DNA of 64,000 nt from Aquimarina macrocephali JAMB N27 (GCF_000520995.1 NZ_JACA01000003.1:186001-250000); one strand, 5' to 3'. Positions 53,418-61,763 are shown, counted from the first letter of the stretch. A program made the numbers and translations. The notes: generated by a model not told the origin, from the sequence alone.

Positions 53418-55622
53418 CTAATTCGCTACATCACTAATAAACTTAATACGATATAGACGTAATTCTTCATCATCATAGTCACCATCAAATTCTTCTATTG
53501 CTGTATCTATTTTATCATTTTCGGCTTCAATAAAATACTCATGAATCTCTTCTTGCTGGTCTTCATCAAGAATTTCATCTATCCAATACCCAATATTAAG
53601 TTTAGTACCGCTATAAACAATAGCTTCCATCTCTTTTATAAAAGCAGTCATATCCATCCCTTTTGCAGCAGCTATATCATCCAAAGGTAGTTTTCGATCT
53701 ACATTTTGTATAATATATAGCTTTAGACCACTATTGGCTCCTGTACTTTTAACTACAAAATCATCGGGTCGCATAATATCATTTTCTTCTACATATTCTG
53801 CAATAAGAGCTACAAATGCAGGGCCATATTTCTTAGCCTTACCTTCACCTACTCCATGAACATTTGCCAGTTCTTCGACAGTAACAGGATATTTAAGAGC
53901 CATATCATCTATAGAAGGATCCTGAAATACTACAAATGGAGGAACTCCGAGTTTTTTGGATACTGTTTTTCTTAAATTACGTAGCATTCCAACTAACTTA
54001 TCATCACTACCTCCCTTAGCTCCAGACTTTGCTGCAGTTATTATAGAATCATCGGTAGTTTGATTATATATATGATCCTCGGTCATCATAAAACTTATCG
54101 GGTTGTCGATAAAATTTTTCCCCTCTGCAGTAATCCTAATCACTCCATAAGTTTCGATATCTTTACGCAAATATCCTTTTACCAACACCTGGCGTGCAAG
54201 AGCCATCCAATATTTGTCATCTCTTGCTTTACCACTTCCAAAAAAATCTTGTTGATGTGTTCTATGAGAAATGATCAAGGCATTGCTTTTACCAATAAGT
54301 GTATTAACCAGGTCTTTAGATTTATATATCTCTCCTGTTTTACTAACGACTTCAAGCAGTAACTTTACTTCATCTTTGGCTTCGTGCTTCTTCTTTGGAT
54401 TACGCACATTATCATCCATATCAGCTCCATCACCTTTTACATCATCAAACTCCTCACCAAAATAATGCAATATAAATTTACGTCTGGATATAGAAGTTTC
54501 TGCAAATGCCACTATTTCTTGTAACAAAGCGTGACCTATCTCTTGTTCGGCAACAGGTTTGCCGCTCATAAACTTTTCTAGTTTTTCTATATCTTTATAT
54601 GCATAATATGCCAGGCAATGTCCTTCTCCCCCATCTCGACCGGCACGTCCTGTTTCTTGATAATAACTCTCTATACTTTTGGGCATATCATGATGGATCA
54701 CAAAACGCACATCTGGTTTATCGATTCCCATTCCGAAAGCAATTGTAGCTACTACTACATCTACATCTTCCATCAAAAACATATCCTGATGTTTAGCTCT
54801 GGTCTTGGCATCTAATCCTGCATGATAAGGAACAGCCTTTACTCCATTAACCTCTAATGTCTGCGCCAACTCTTCTACTCTTTTTCTACTAAGACAATAT
54901 ATAATACCACTTTTACCACTATTTTGTTTTACAAAACGAGTAATGTCTGCATCTACATTTTTTGTTTTCGGACGTATTTCATAAAACAGATTAGGGCGAT
55001 TAAATGATGCTTTAAACGTTTTAGCATCACTCATTCCTAAATTTTTAAGAATATCTTCCTGTACTTTTGGAGTTGCAGTTGCGGTGAGCCCTATAATAGG
55101 GATATCTTCTCCTATTCTTCTAATAATATTACGTAGATTTCTATATTCGGGTCTAAAATCATGCCCCCATTCACTAATACAATGCGCTTCATCTACAGCT
55201 AAAAAAGAAACCTCCTGAGATTTTAAAAAATCTACATATTCTTCTTTAGTAAGTGATTCTGGAGCAACATATAACAACTTGGTAACCCCGCTAATTATAT
55301 CTTCTTTTACCCTTTTTACCTCGGATTTATTAAGAGACGAATTAAGCACATGGGCAATACCCTCTACCGAAGAAATACTGCGAATAGCATCCACTTGATT
55401 TTTCATTAATGCGATCAGGGGTGAAACCACAATAGCGGTCCCTTTACACATTAAAGCGGGCAGTTGATAACATAGGGATTTACCCCCGCCTGTAGGCATT
55501 ATTACAAATGTATTTTGTTTTTCCAAAATACAATGTATTACCTTTTCCTGTAGTCCTCTAAATTGACTAAAGCCAAAATGTTTTTTTAAAGCACTTTGCA
55601 AGTCAGTTTCATTCAAACTCAT
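53418..55622 (-). CDS. recQ: ATP-dependent DNA helicase RecQ
   Basis: 734 aa. Two RecA-like helicase domains (Walker A GGGKSLCYQLPA, motif II VDEAHCISEWGHDFRPEY, GLTATATPKV, QETGRAGRDG) are followed by the RQC region and an HRDC domain at about 550-630 (VEELANVHGVGEGKAKKYG). The C-terminal acidic extension is common in Bacteroidota. It unwinds 3' to 5' at recombination intermediates and stalled forks. It is divergent from kdsD. Confidence 0.95.
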   Translation of the reverse strand: MSLNETDLQSALKKHFGFSQFRGLQEKVIHCILEKQNTFVIMPTGGGKSLCYQLPALMCKGTAIVVSPLIALMKNQVDAIRSISSVEGIAHVLNSSLNKSEVKRVKEDIISGVTKLLYVAPESLTKEEYVDFLKSQEVSFLAVDEAHCISEWGHDFRPEYRNLRNIIRRIGEDIPIIGLTATATPKVQEDILKNLGMSDAKTFKASFNRPNLFYEIRPKTKNVDADITRFVKQNSGKSGIIYCLSRKRVEELAQTLEVNGVKAVPYHAGLDAKTRAKHQDMFLMEDVDVVVATIAFGMGIDKPDVRFVIHHDMPKSIESYYQETGRAGRDGGEGHCLAYYAYKDIEKLEKFMSGKPVAEQEIGHALLQEIVAFAETSISRRKFILHYFGEEFDDVKGDGADMDDNVRNPKKKHEAKDEVKLLLEVVSKTGEIYKSKDLVNTLIGKSNALIISHRTHQQDFFGSGKARDDKYWMALARQVLVKGYLRKDIETYGVIRITAEGKNFIDNPISFMMTEDHIYNQTTDDSIITAAKSGAKGGSDDKLVGMLRNLRKTVSKKLGVPPFVVFQDPSIDDMALKYPVTVEELANVHGVGEGKAKKYGPAFVALIAEYVEENDIMRPDDFVVKSTGANSGLKLYIIQNVDRKLPLDDIAAAKGMDMTAFIKEMEAIVYSGTKLNIGYWIDEILDEDQQEEIHEYFIEAENDKIDTAIEEFDGDYDDEELRLYRIKFISDVAN

Positions 55623-55857
55623 TAAATCATTTAACTTTTATATACCAATTAAATAAAGATTCACTAACACTAAATCTATTTCCCCAAATACAGACTTAGT
55701 GGATGTTTCGTTTCTAATTTTAGCATGCCAAAGATAAACAAAGCATAAATTAATACGCTTTTTTTTATCACTATTTAAAATTAATAAGGTATTGTATACC
55801 TTTGCGTAAATTAAAGATAATAAAATCTTTATTTATAACACGAAAATTTTTTAAATT

Positions 55858-56826
55858 TTGAATACCCAAGACACTATAATCTCATATGCCAAAAAGACTG
55901 TTGCCGAGGAAGCTCGCGCAATTGCATACCTAGAAGAGCTCATTGATAAAGAATTTTCTGATGCCGTAGAAACCATACATAACTCAAAAGGTAGAGTTAT
56001 TATCACTGGTATAGGCAAAAGTGCTATTATTGCCACCAAAATTGTTGCTACAATGAATTCTACAGGTACACCTGCAGTTTTTATGCATGCTGCCGATGCC
56101 ATTCATGGTGATTTAGGAAATATTCTCGAAGATGATATCGTTATTTGTATTTCTAAAAGTGGAAATACTCCAGAAATAAAAGTTCTGGTTCCGTTGATTA
56201 AAAATTTTAAAAACCCTTTAATTGGTATTACAGCTAATAAGGAGTCTTTTTTAGGTCAGGAAGCTGATTACGTATTGCATGCTTATGTAGAAAAAGAAGC
56301 ATGTCCTAATAACCTAGCTCCTACTACAAGTACTACTGCACAACTAGTTATAGGAGATGCACTGGCAGTTTGCTTATTACACCTACAAGGATTTTCTAGC
56401 AGGGATTTTGCCAAATATCATCCAGGGGGTGCATTGGGAAAAAAATTATACCTTCGAGTAAGTGATATCACATCTCAAAATGAAAAACCCGAAGTATCTC
56501 CAGAATCTAATATAAATAGTGTAATTGTTGAAATGACAGAAAAAAGACTAGGAGCCACAGCAGTTACAGAAAATGGAACTATCCTTGGCATTATAACAGA
56601 TGGGGATTTGCGTAGAATGTTAACAAAAGGAGCTTCTTCTTTTGAAGGCTTGATCGCTAAAGATATTATGTCTCCTAATCCCAAACGTATTGATAATGAT
56701 GCCATGGCAGTCGATGCTCTTGAGAAATTAGAGGAGAGCTCAATAACTCAATTATTAGCAGAAAAAGATGGTAAATATGTGGGACTGCTACACATTCATG
56801 ATTTAATGAGAGAAGGTATTTTATAA
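55858..56826 (+). CDS. kdsD: arabinose-5-phosphate isomerase (KpsF/GutQ/KdsD)
   Basis: 322 aa from a TTG at 55858 that aligns with the usual Met (NTQDTIISYAKKTVAEEARAI). An SIS domain at about 35-180 (GRVIITGIGKSAIIA, ISKSGNTPEI, TTSTTAQLVIGDALAV) is followed by two CBS domains at about 205-320. It converts ribulose-5-phosphate to arabinose-5-phosphate, the first step to KDO for lipopolysaccharide. Its stop overlaps the tatC start by one base, so the two are translationally coupled. lptB is also nearby. Confidence 0.92.
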   Translation: MNTQDTIISYAKKTVAEEARAIAYLEELIDKEFSDAVETIHNSKGRVIITGIGKSAIIATKIVATMNSTGTPAVFMHAADAIHGDLGNILEDDIVICISKSGNTPEIKVLVPLIKNFKNPLIGITANKESFLGQEADYVLHAYVEKEACPNNLAPTTSTTAQLVIGDALAVCLLHLQGFSSRDFAKYHPGGALGKKLYLRVSDITSQNEKPEVSPESNINSVIVEMTEKRLGATAVTENGTILGIITDGDLRRMLTKGASSFEGLIAKDIMSPNPKRIDNDAMAVDALEKLEESSITQLLAEKDGKYVGLLHIHDLMREGIL

Positions 56827-57665
56827 TGGCTGACAACACTACTCAAAAAAACCCTCAGTCTATGTCTTTTCTAGATCATCTAGAAGAGTTACGCTGGCAT
56901 TTAATTAGAGCTACTGTTGCAGTACTCATTGCCGGAATCATAGCTTTTATATCAAAAGAATTTATCTTTGACGTCTTAATTTTTGGTCCAAAAAAACCAG
57001 ATTTCCCTACCTATAATGGTCTCTGTAATTTATCAAAACTTTTAGGTTTAGATGAAAGCTTATGCTTTAAAGAATTACCTTTCAGTGTACAGAGCAGAAA
57101 AGTAGCCGGTCAGTTCTCTGTTCATATCTGGACCTCTATAACAGCAGGTTTTATTATAGCATTTCCTTATGTACTGTATGAATTCTGGAAATTCATTTCT
57201 CCAGCATTGTATGATAAAGAGAAAAAGAATTCTAAAGGATTCATTATTATCTGTTCCTGTCTATTTTTTCTGGGAGTACTTTTTGGATACTACGTGATCA
57301 CACCATTATCTATTAATTTCTTAGGAGGATATCAAGTGAGTAAAGAGGTTCTTAACGAATTCGATATTGACAGCTATATAGCACTGATAAGGGCTTCAGT
57401 AATTGCTTGTGGACTAATATTCGAACTTCCTATTATTATGTTTTTCCTTACTAAGGTAGGATTGGTTACTCCAGAGTTCTTAAAAAAATATAGAAAATTT
57501 GCTTTAGTAATTGTATTAATATTATCTGCCGTAATCACACCACCCGATATTGCTAGTCAGGTTATTGTTGCTATTCCGGTTTTAATATTATATGAGGTAA
57601 GTATTTTTATATCTAAAACTGTTATAAAAAAAGAAAAGAAAAAATTACAAAAACAATCTAAATGA
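56826..57665 (+). CDS. tatC: Sec-independent translocase subunit TatC
   Basis: 279 aa with six membrane helices. N-terminal FLDHLEELRWHLIRA is the TatC signature; FAFPYVLYEFWKFISPAL and LIFELPIIMFFLTKVGLV follow. It recognises the twin-arginine signal with TatB in the inner membrane. It starts inside the kdsD stop codon and ends overlapping the next gene by 4 nt. Confidence 0.95.
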   Translation: MADNTTQKNPQSMSFLDHLEELRWHLIRATVAVLIAGIIAFISKEFIFDVLIFGPKKPDFPTYNGLCNLSKLLGLDESLCFKELPFSVQSRKVAGQFSVHIWTSITAGFIIAFPYVLYEFWKFISPALYDKEKKNSKGFIIICSCLFFLGVLFGYYVITPLSINFLGGYQVSKEVLNEFDIDSYIALIRASVIACGLIFELPIIMFFLTKVGLVTPEFLKKYRKFALVIVLILSAVITPPDIASQVIVAIPVLILYEVSIFISKTVIKKEKKKLQKQSK

Positions 57666-58012
57666 GTGATATAGTTGACGAATTCAACAGCTACAGAGAG
57701 AAAATGAATTCTCGTATTCTGGAGGATAATAATAAAATAATCAAGAGAATCTTTAATCTGGATACCAATGCCTACATGGAAGGTGCTCTAAATGTAAAAA
57801 CCAAAGAATTATTAGGGCTAGTGGCATCTATTGTGTTGCGCTGTGACGACTGTGTACGCTATCATCTTGAAACCTGTCATAAAGAAGGGTTAACAAAAGA
57901 AGAAGTAGTTGAATCCCTTAGCATTGCTACACTAGTAGGAGGCACTATTGTTATTCCTCATTTGCGTCGTGCTTATGAGTTTTGGGACGCACTTGAAGCA
58001 AAAGCTTCATAA
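57662..58012 (+). CDS. carboxymuconolactone decarboxylase family protein
   Basis: 116 aa, an AhpD-like helical fold with the redox motif Cys61-D-D-Cys64 followed by R-Y-H68 (VLRCDDCVRYHLETCHKEG), suited to a thiol peroxidase or disulfide role. It overlaps tatC by 4 nt and so belongs to the kdsD-tatC transcript. Its precise function is not known; conserved tatC linkage in Flavobacteria is my recollection. Confidence 0.88.
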   Translation: MSDIVDEFNSYREKMNSRILEDNNKIIKRIFNLDTNAYMEGALNVKTKELLGLVASIVLRCDDCVRYHLETCHKEGLTKEEVVESLSIATLVGGTIVIPHLRRAYEFWDALEAKAS

Positions 58013-58092
58013 GTTTATAGTGGTTAAAAAGAATAGTGTAAATTTACGACCTTATTTTAGCAACACCCACTATATAAAGAAGTCATTCTGAT

Positions 58093-58836
58093 ATGAAGTT
58101 AAAAGCAGATAATCTTGTAAAATCATATAAAGGTAGAAAAGTAGTAAAAGGAATTTCTCTGGAAGTTAATCAAGGAGAAATTGTTGGACTTCTAGGGCCT
58201 AATGGTGCCGGTAAAACAACTTCGTTTTATATGATTGTTGGTTTAGTAAAACCTAACGGAGGGAAAATTACATTAGAAAACACAGATATAACCAAATATC
58301 CAATGTATAAACGTGCACAAAATGGTATTGGTTATTTGGCTCAGGAAGCTTCTGTATTTAGAAAATTAAGTATTGAAGATAATATATTAAGTGTACTTCA
58401 ACTTACTAAACTTTCTAAGAAAGAGCAATTACATAAAATGGAAGCACTTATCGAAGAATTTGGTTTAGGACATATCCGTAAAAACCGTGGTGATTTGCTA
58501 AGTGGTGGTGAACGTCGTCGTACAGAGATAGCACGAGCACTGGCAACAGACCCTAATTTTATACTTTTGGATGAACCTTTTGCCGGGGTAGATCCAGTAG
58601 CCGTTGAAGATATACAACGTATCGTTGCTCAATTAAAAAATAAGAACATCGGTATTCTGATTACAGATCACAATGTACAGGAGACCCTTGCAATAACAGA
58701 TAGAACGTATCTGATGTTTGAAGGAAGTATCCTAAAAGCAGGTATCCCCGAAGAATTGGCCGAGGATGAAATGGTACGTAAAGTATATCTGGGACAAAAT
58801 TTTGAACTTAGAAAAAAGAAGTTAGACTTCAATTAA
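58093..58836 (+). CDS. lptB: lipopolysaccharide export ABC ATP-binding protein
   Basis: 247 aa. Walker [11 protein letters not shown]-loop [13 protein letters not shown], signature LSGGERRR, Walker [14 protein letters not shown] and H-loop [10 protein letters not shown] are all present. It powers LPS extraction from the inner membrane with LptFG. The kdsD to lptB grouping fits a shared LPS theme. Its stop overlaps the convergent pssA stop by 4 bp. Confidence 0.95.
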   Translation: MKLKADNLVKSYKGRKVVKGISLEVNQGEIVGLLGPNGAGKTTSFYMIVGLVKPNGGKITLENTDITKYPMYKRAQNGIGYLAQEASVFRKLSIEDNILSVLQLTKLSKKEQLHKMEALIEEFGLGHIRKNRGDLLSGGERRRTEIARALATDPNFILLDEPFAGVDPVAVEDIQRIVAQLKNKNIGILITDHNVQETLAITDRTYLMFEGSILKAGIPEELAEDEMVRKVYLGQNFELRKKKLDFN

Positions 58837-59588
58837 ACTAACTTATTCTTTAAGAAAACCGACATCAAAATATAAAGTAGTATCACACATGGTATTGCTA
58901 TGAATTTCAAGAGTACAATCAATATAACGGTAAGTATTATAAAAATATAACGAACTTTATTTTCTGCAAATCCCCAGCTTTTAAACTTTAAAGCAAATAG
59001 AGGAATCTCTGCATTGAGCAAATAACAACTTAGCAAGGTTAAACCAATCAAAAACCATTTATTAAGGATAATCTCTAAAACCCAAGGTTCTTGCTGAAAC
59101 TTAAGTATTAATGGTAAACTAATAATTAATAATGTATTTGCTGGTGTTGGCAAACCAATAAATGAATTGGTTTGGCGAGTGTCTATATTAAATTTAGCCA
59201 ATCGATATGCAGAAGCCAAAGTTATCAACAAGCCAAGCAAAGACATGTAAGACATATCAAAACTCGCTAAAACCTGTTCTGCATCCCAAGAACCGGGAGT
59301 TGCATAAAAGGGTTTCCCAAAAACTTGTGATAATAATTGGTACATCACAATACCAGGGGCAACCCCACTGGTAACCATATCTGCCAAAGAATCAAGCTGT
59401 AAACCCAGCTCACTCTTAACATCTAATACTCTAGCTGCAAAACCATCAAAAAAGTCAAATCCTATACCCAACATTACAAATAATGCCGTAAACTCTAGTT
59501 GCCCCAAAACAGCAAAAATAACAGCAATACATCCACAAAAAAGATTAAGAAGCGTTATGAAGTTTGGAATTTGTCTTTTAATAAGCAT
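58833..59588 (-). CDS. pssA: CDP-diacylglycerol--serine O-phosphatidyltransferase
   Basis: 251 aa membrane enzyme of the CDP-alcohol phosphatidyltransferase family. The signature is [23 protein letters not shown] (D-G-x-x-A-R...G-x-x-x-D-x-x-x-D, about 48-70), starting from [19 protein letters not shown]. It makes phosphatidylserine, the precursor of phosphatidylethanolamine, in the inner membrane. About six helices. It is convergent with lptB. Confidence 0.95.
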   Translation of the reverse strand: MLIKRQIPNFITLLNLFCGCIAVIFAVLGQLEFTALFVMLGIGFDFFDGFAARVLDVKSELGLQLDSLADMVTSGVAPGIVMYQLLSQVFGKPFYATPGSWDAEQVLASFDMSYMSLLGLLITLASAYRLAKFNIDTRQTNSFIGLPTPANTLLIISLPLILKFQQEPWVLEIILNKWFLIGLTLLSCYLLNAEIPLFALKFKSWGFAENKVRYIFIILTVILIVLLKFIAIPCVILLYILMSVFLKNKLV

Positions 59589-59667
59589 GAAGTTTGATTT
59601 TGTGCAAAAATAGTAAACTATTTTCTCTAATGAACACTTAAAAATATGCTTTTTAGCCCTAAAGAGT

Positions 59668-59696
59668 AATTCCCCGAGGCTCTGCCTCGGGGAATT
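59668..59696. repeat. GC-rich palindrome, REP-like
   Basis: AATTCCCCGAGGC (59668-59680) / GCCTCGGGGAATT (59684-59696), a perfect 13-bp stem with a 3-nt loop, lying between pssA and the peptide array. It has no T-run. GC content is far above its surroundings. From memory such CCCCGAGG-type palindromes occur scattered in Flavobacteria genomes, acting as terminators or repeats; unverified here. Confidence 0.6.
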
Positions 59697-59741
59697 CTAT
59701 AGTAAATTTAAAATTTGGAATTATCACCAAGAACCATCTAC

Positions 59742-59903
59742 CTATAGTACATGACATACATTTCCATAAATTATACACGAATCTGGTTCATCAATTGGTG
59801 GACAAATTGCATGATGGTAACAATTAACTGGTCTTCCTCCACTAATTTGCTTTTGTTGAGTTTTGGTTAAAACTGTACCCAAGTTCAAAATGTGATTTTT
59901 CAT
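59742..59903 (-). CDS. double-glycine leader Cys-rich peptide precursor (array gene 1)
   Basis: 53 aa, ATG at 59903; a longer frame to 59972 is rejected because its extra part is the shared non-coding dyad region. Leader HILNLGTVLTKTQQKQISGG ends in Gly22-Gly23. The core is 30 aa with four Cys (NCYH, AICPP, DSCII, NVCHV). It is one of five tandem paralogues. The leader DNA is nearly identical to the next two copies, whereas the core is unrelated. A leader cleaved after GG and disulfide formation are inferred. Confidence 0.8.
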   Translation of the reverse strand: MKNHILNLGTVLTKTQQKQISGGRPVNCYHHAICPPIDEPDSCIIYGNVCHVL

Positions 59904-59943
59904 AATATAAGTTTTAAGATTATTTTTTACGACAAACATTTTA

Positions 59944-59964
59944 AGACACTCATCGTTTGTGTCT
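59944..59964 (-). promoter_or_regulatory. dyad element of array gene 1
   Basis: On the minus strand AGACAC-AAACGATGA-GTGTCT, preceded by T and followed by TAAAA, 40 nt before the ATG at 59903. A shared block of about 70 bp around it (with ACGACAA) also occurs before array genes 2 and 3. See the 51271 element for the consensus. Confidence 0.6.
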
Positions 59965-60019
59965 ATTACCAAGTATATCTATTTCGGCATAGAACTTTAC
60001 ATATAAGAATTGTACTATT

Positions 60020-60122
60020 CTATTTTTGAAGATTGCATTCACCAGATATAAGATTTTCTGTATTAATTATTTTTTGTTCCGCTTTATCTAAACTTTTCTT
60101 AAGTTTAAATTTGATTTTTCAC
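60020..60122 (-). pseudogene. decayed GG-leader peptide gene
   Basis: On the minus strand (GTG at 60122 to TAG at 60020) the sequence reads as a broken relative of the array leaders. One frame gives SNLNLRK; after a frameshift comes SLDKAEQKIINTENLISGE, against the intact SILNLGKALSKAEQKSINGG type. The GG site and Cys-rich core are lost (one Cys remains). It lies just downstream of array gene 2. It indicates turnover in this array. Confidence 0.6.
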
Positions 60123-60132
60123 ACTCCAGTAA

Positions 60133-60309
60133 TTAAAGTGGACCTGGATTAAGTCCGCAATTTCCATTAATACACGCATATGCGTCTTCTGGTCCAAAAA
60201 AATTTGCTGCCTCCCAGCATTGAAATGCATTTTGACATCTACCGCCACTAATCTGTTTTTGTTGAGTTTTGGTTAAAATTTTACCCAAGTTTAAAATGTG
60301 ATTTTTCAT
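60133..60309 (-). CDS. double-glycine leader Cys-rich peptide precursor (array gene 2)
   Basis: 58 aa, ATG at 60309, too short for many gene callers. The leader HILNLGKILTKTQQKQISGG (Gly22-Gly23) is almost the same as in genes 1 and 3. The core is 35 aa with four Cys (RCQN, FQCWE, YACIN, GNCGL) and an N-F-F-G-P-E-D middle. Its upstream dyad has lost 3 bp of one arm, so expression may differ. It is transcribed with, or just upstream of, the decayed copy. Confidence 0.78.
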   Translation of the reverse strand: MKNHILNLGKILTKTQQKQISGGRCQNAFQCWEAANFFGPEDAYACINGNCGLNPGPL

Positions 60310-60349
60310 GATGTAAGTTTTAAGATTATTTTTTACGACAACCGTTTTA

Positions 60350-60368
60350 AGACACTCATCGTTTTCTA
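60350..60368 (-). promoter_or_regulatory. degenerate dyad element of array gene 2
   Basis: The arm AGACAC/GTGTCT is intact on one side (60350-60355), but the other side reads TCTA directly after the spacer, with GTG deleted. The flanking block is otherwise like the elements before genes 1 and 3, at the same distance from the ATG. Confidence 0.5.
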
Positions 60369-60390
60369 TAAGTAAAGGAAAATGATTTGC

Positions 60391-60606
60391 CTAAACACAA
60401 CAAAAATCGTTTTGTAAAGTGCCCAGACATCTACCTCCTGGAAAAGGAGCCCCCCAAGATGTCCCACTTGCCGAATATGAACATGAACCGTCAGAATATA
60501 ATTCATATTCAGAGCTACAAGGACAAGGGTTAAAATCGCCTCCATTAATCTGTTTTTGTTGGGTTTTGGTTAAAATTTTACCCAAGTTTAAAATGTGATT
60601 TTTCAT
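60391..60606 (-). CDS. double-glycine leader Cys-rich peptide precursor (array gene 3)
   Basis: 71 aa, ATG at 60606. The leader HILNLGKILTKTQQKQINGG (Gly22-Gly23) matches gene 2 nearly letter for letter. The core is 48 aa, Gly/Ser-rich, with six Cys (NPCPCSS, GSCSY, GRCLG, FCCV). Two are adjacent at the end. It is the longest core in the array. Intact dyad element 40 nt upstream. Confidence 0.82.
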   Translation of the reverse strand: MKNHILNLGKILTKTQQKQINGGDFNPCPCSSEYELYSDGSCSYSASGTSWGAPFPGGRCLGTLQNDFCCV

Positions 60607-60646
60607 GATATAGGTTTTAAGATTAATTTTTACGACAACTGTTTTA

Positions 60647-60667
60647 AGACACTCATCGTTTGTGTCT
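60647..60667 (-). promoter_or_regulatory. dyad element of array gene 3
   Basis: On the minus strand AGACAC-AAACGATGA-GTGTCT, 40 nt before the ATG at 60606. Upstream of it sits a second perfect palindrome CTTTTCGAAAAG near 60671-60682, which is partly matched before array gene 5. Confidence 0.6.
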
Positions 60668-61092
60668 ATGCTTTTCGAAAAGAATATTATCTATAATACA
60701 AAAGCCATAAAAAACATTTTATACTTTCATATATAGAATGAAGTAGTAATAACGGGTTGTTTTCTTTCAAACTCATAATAAAAAAAGAGTAAATCCACTA
60801 TTAACAACACTATACCAAAATGGATTTCAGCCTTTGGTTTATTCTGAATTAAGTTGAGGGGTTGGGGTAACACAACGAATATAACATATCTAATTGAAAA
60901 ACAGTAATTTATATTCGATTTTGATTTTTTATTACGTATTTAGAAAAACTTTAGTAAGTTCTTGAAAAAAAGCTGAGTTGCTTTTTACTAAAAAGCAACT
61001 GCAGCCAAGTTATCAATAACCTACAGTAATATGAACTTAAAACAATGATTGTTTACTTTTAAACATATAAGTTGTAGAATTAATTTTACGTT
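60668..61092. other. intergenic in peptide array
   Basis: 425 bp between array genes 3 and 4. It contains the upstream side of gene 3 and the terminator-like hairpin at 60966-61000. I looked for further leader remnants and saw none. Confidence 0.5.
60966..61000 (-). terminator. terminator of array genes 5-4
   Basis: A perfect 11-bp stem (AGTTGCTTTTT 60976-60986 / AAAAAGCAACT 60990-61000), followed on the minus strand, after CAGC, by a run of T. About 90 bp after the stop of gene 4. Confidence 0.65.
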
Positions 61093-61257
61093 CTACCTCC
61101 CTCCAGGATCATGCATACATACATCTGTACATATTGGTCCCATAAAAATATAGCATGGGTCTCCTAGTGTGCATAAATATGGGGCTATACCTCCATTAAT
61201 TGATTTTTGTTCTGCTTTACTTAAAGCTTTTCCTAAATTCAAAATTGATTTTTTCAT
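61093..61257 (-). CDS. double-glycine leader Cys-rich peptide precursor (array gene 4)
   Basis: 54 aa, ATG at 61257. The leader SILNLGKALSKAEQKSINGG (Gly22-Gly23) resembles gene 5. The 31-aa core has four Cys (YLCTL, DPCYI, PICTD, DVCMH) and ends PGGR. It begins 18 bp after the stop of gene 5 on the same strand, so both are in one transcript under gene 5's dyad. Confidence 0.8.
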   Translation of the reverse strand: MKKSILNLGKALSKAEQKSINGGIAPYLCTLGDPCYIFMGPICTDVCMHDPGGR

Positions 61258-61275
61258 TTTAGAATGATTTAATTT

Positions 61276-61440
61276 TTAACAACATTTAAGGTAATTGATA
61301 TCAGAAGCCGATGATCCATATTTACAAGTTGATTCGTTCCATCCTAATTCTTCGCAAGAGGCTTCCATACCTCCACCATTAATCGTTTTTTGTTTAGCTT
61401 TATTTATAACTTTTCCTAAATTTAAAATTGATTTTTTCAT
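61276..61440 (-). CDS. double-glycine leader Cys-rich peptide precursor (array gene 5)
   Basis: 54 aa, ATG at 61440. Leader SILNLGKVINKAKQKTINGG (Gly22-Gly23). The 31-aa core has four Cys (ASCEE, STCKY, KCC) with Cys-Cys at the very end, as in array gene 3. It is the first gene of a two-peptide transcript; two-peptide arrangements are typical of class IIb bacteriocins, but similarity is only in organisation. Intact dyad element 41 nt upstream. Confidence 0.8.
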   Translation of the reverse strand: MKKSILNLGKVINKAKQKTINGGGMEASCEELGWNESTCKYGSSASDINYLKCC

Positions 61441-61481
61441 AATTTAAATATTCAATATTTACATTTGTGATGAACATTTTA

Positions 61482-61502
61482 AGACACTCACCATATGTGT
61501 CT
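61482..61502 (-). promoter_or_regulatory. dyad element of array gene 5
   Basis: On the minus strand AGACAC-ATATGGTGA-GTGTCT then TAAAA, 41 nt before the ATG at 61440. The arms are conserved while most of the spacer differs from the other copies, except its final TGA. Confidence 0.6.
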
Positions 61503-61530
61503 ATTCTTCGCGAGAGAATATGTTTACATT

Positions 61531-61559
61531 CAAAGCTCATTTTTGAGCTTTGTTTTTTT
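61531..61559 (+). terminator. orphan plus-strand terminator
   Basis: CAAAGCTCA (61531-61539) / TGAGCTTTG (61544-61552) with a TTTT loop and a seven-base T-run on the plus strand. No plus-strand gene lies upstream within 2 kb. Confidence 0.65.
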
Positions 61560-61763
61560 ATACTACTACTTATATTTCTTTTACAGAAGTCATTGGTTGG
61601 TATGCTTTTTCTTCTAAATCTTCTATAAAGAAAATCAAATTTGACAGGTCATAATTTTTTGGATATGATTGCCCATTTACTAATATTTATAAGATAAAAT
61701 TGATCGTGTTTTTACACATCAGATATATTGCTTCTCTAATTGAAACGTGTACTTTTCTTTTCC

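Noticed and set aside
59904..59972. N-terminal extension of array gene 1 back to 59972
   Set aside because: The extra DNA is the dyad-containing 5' block that is shared with the other copies, where it is not open in frame; the leader starts at 59903.
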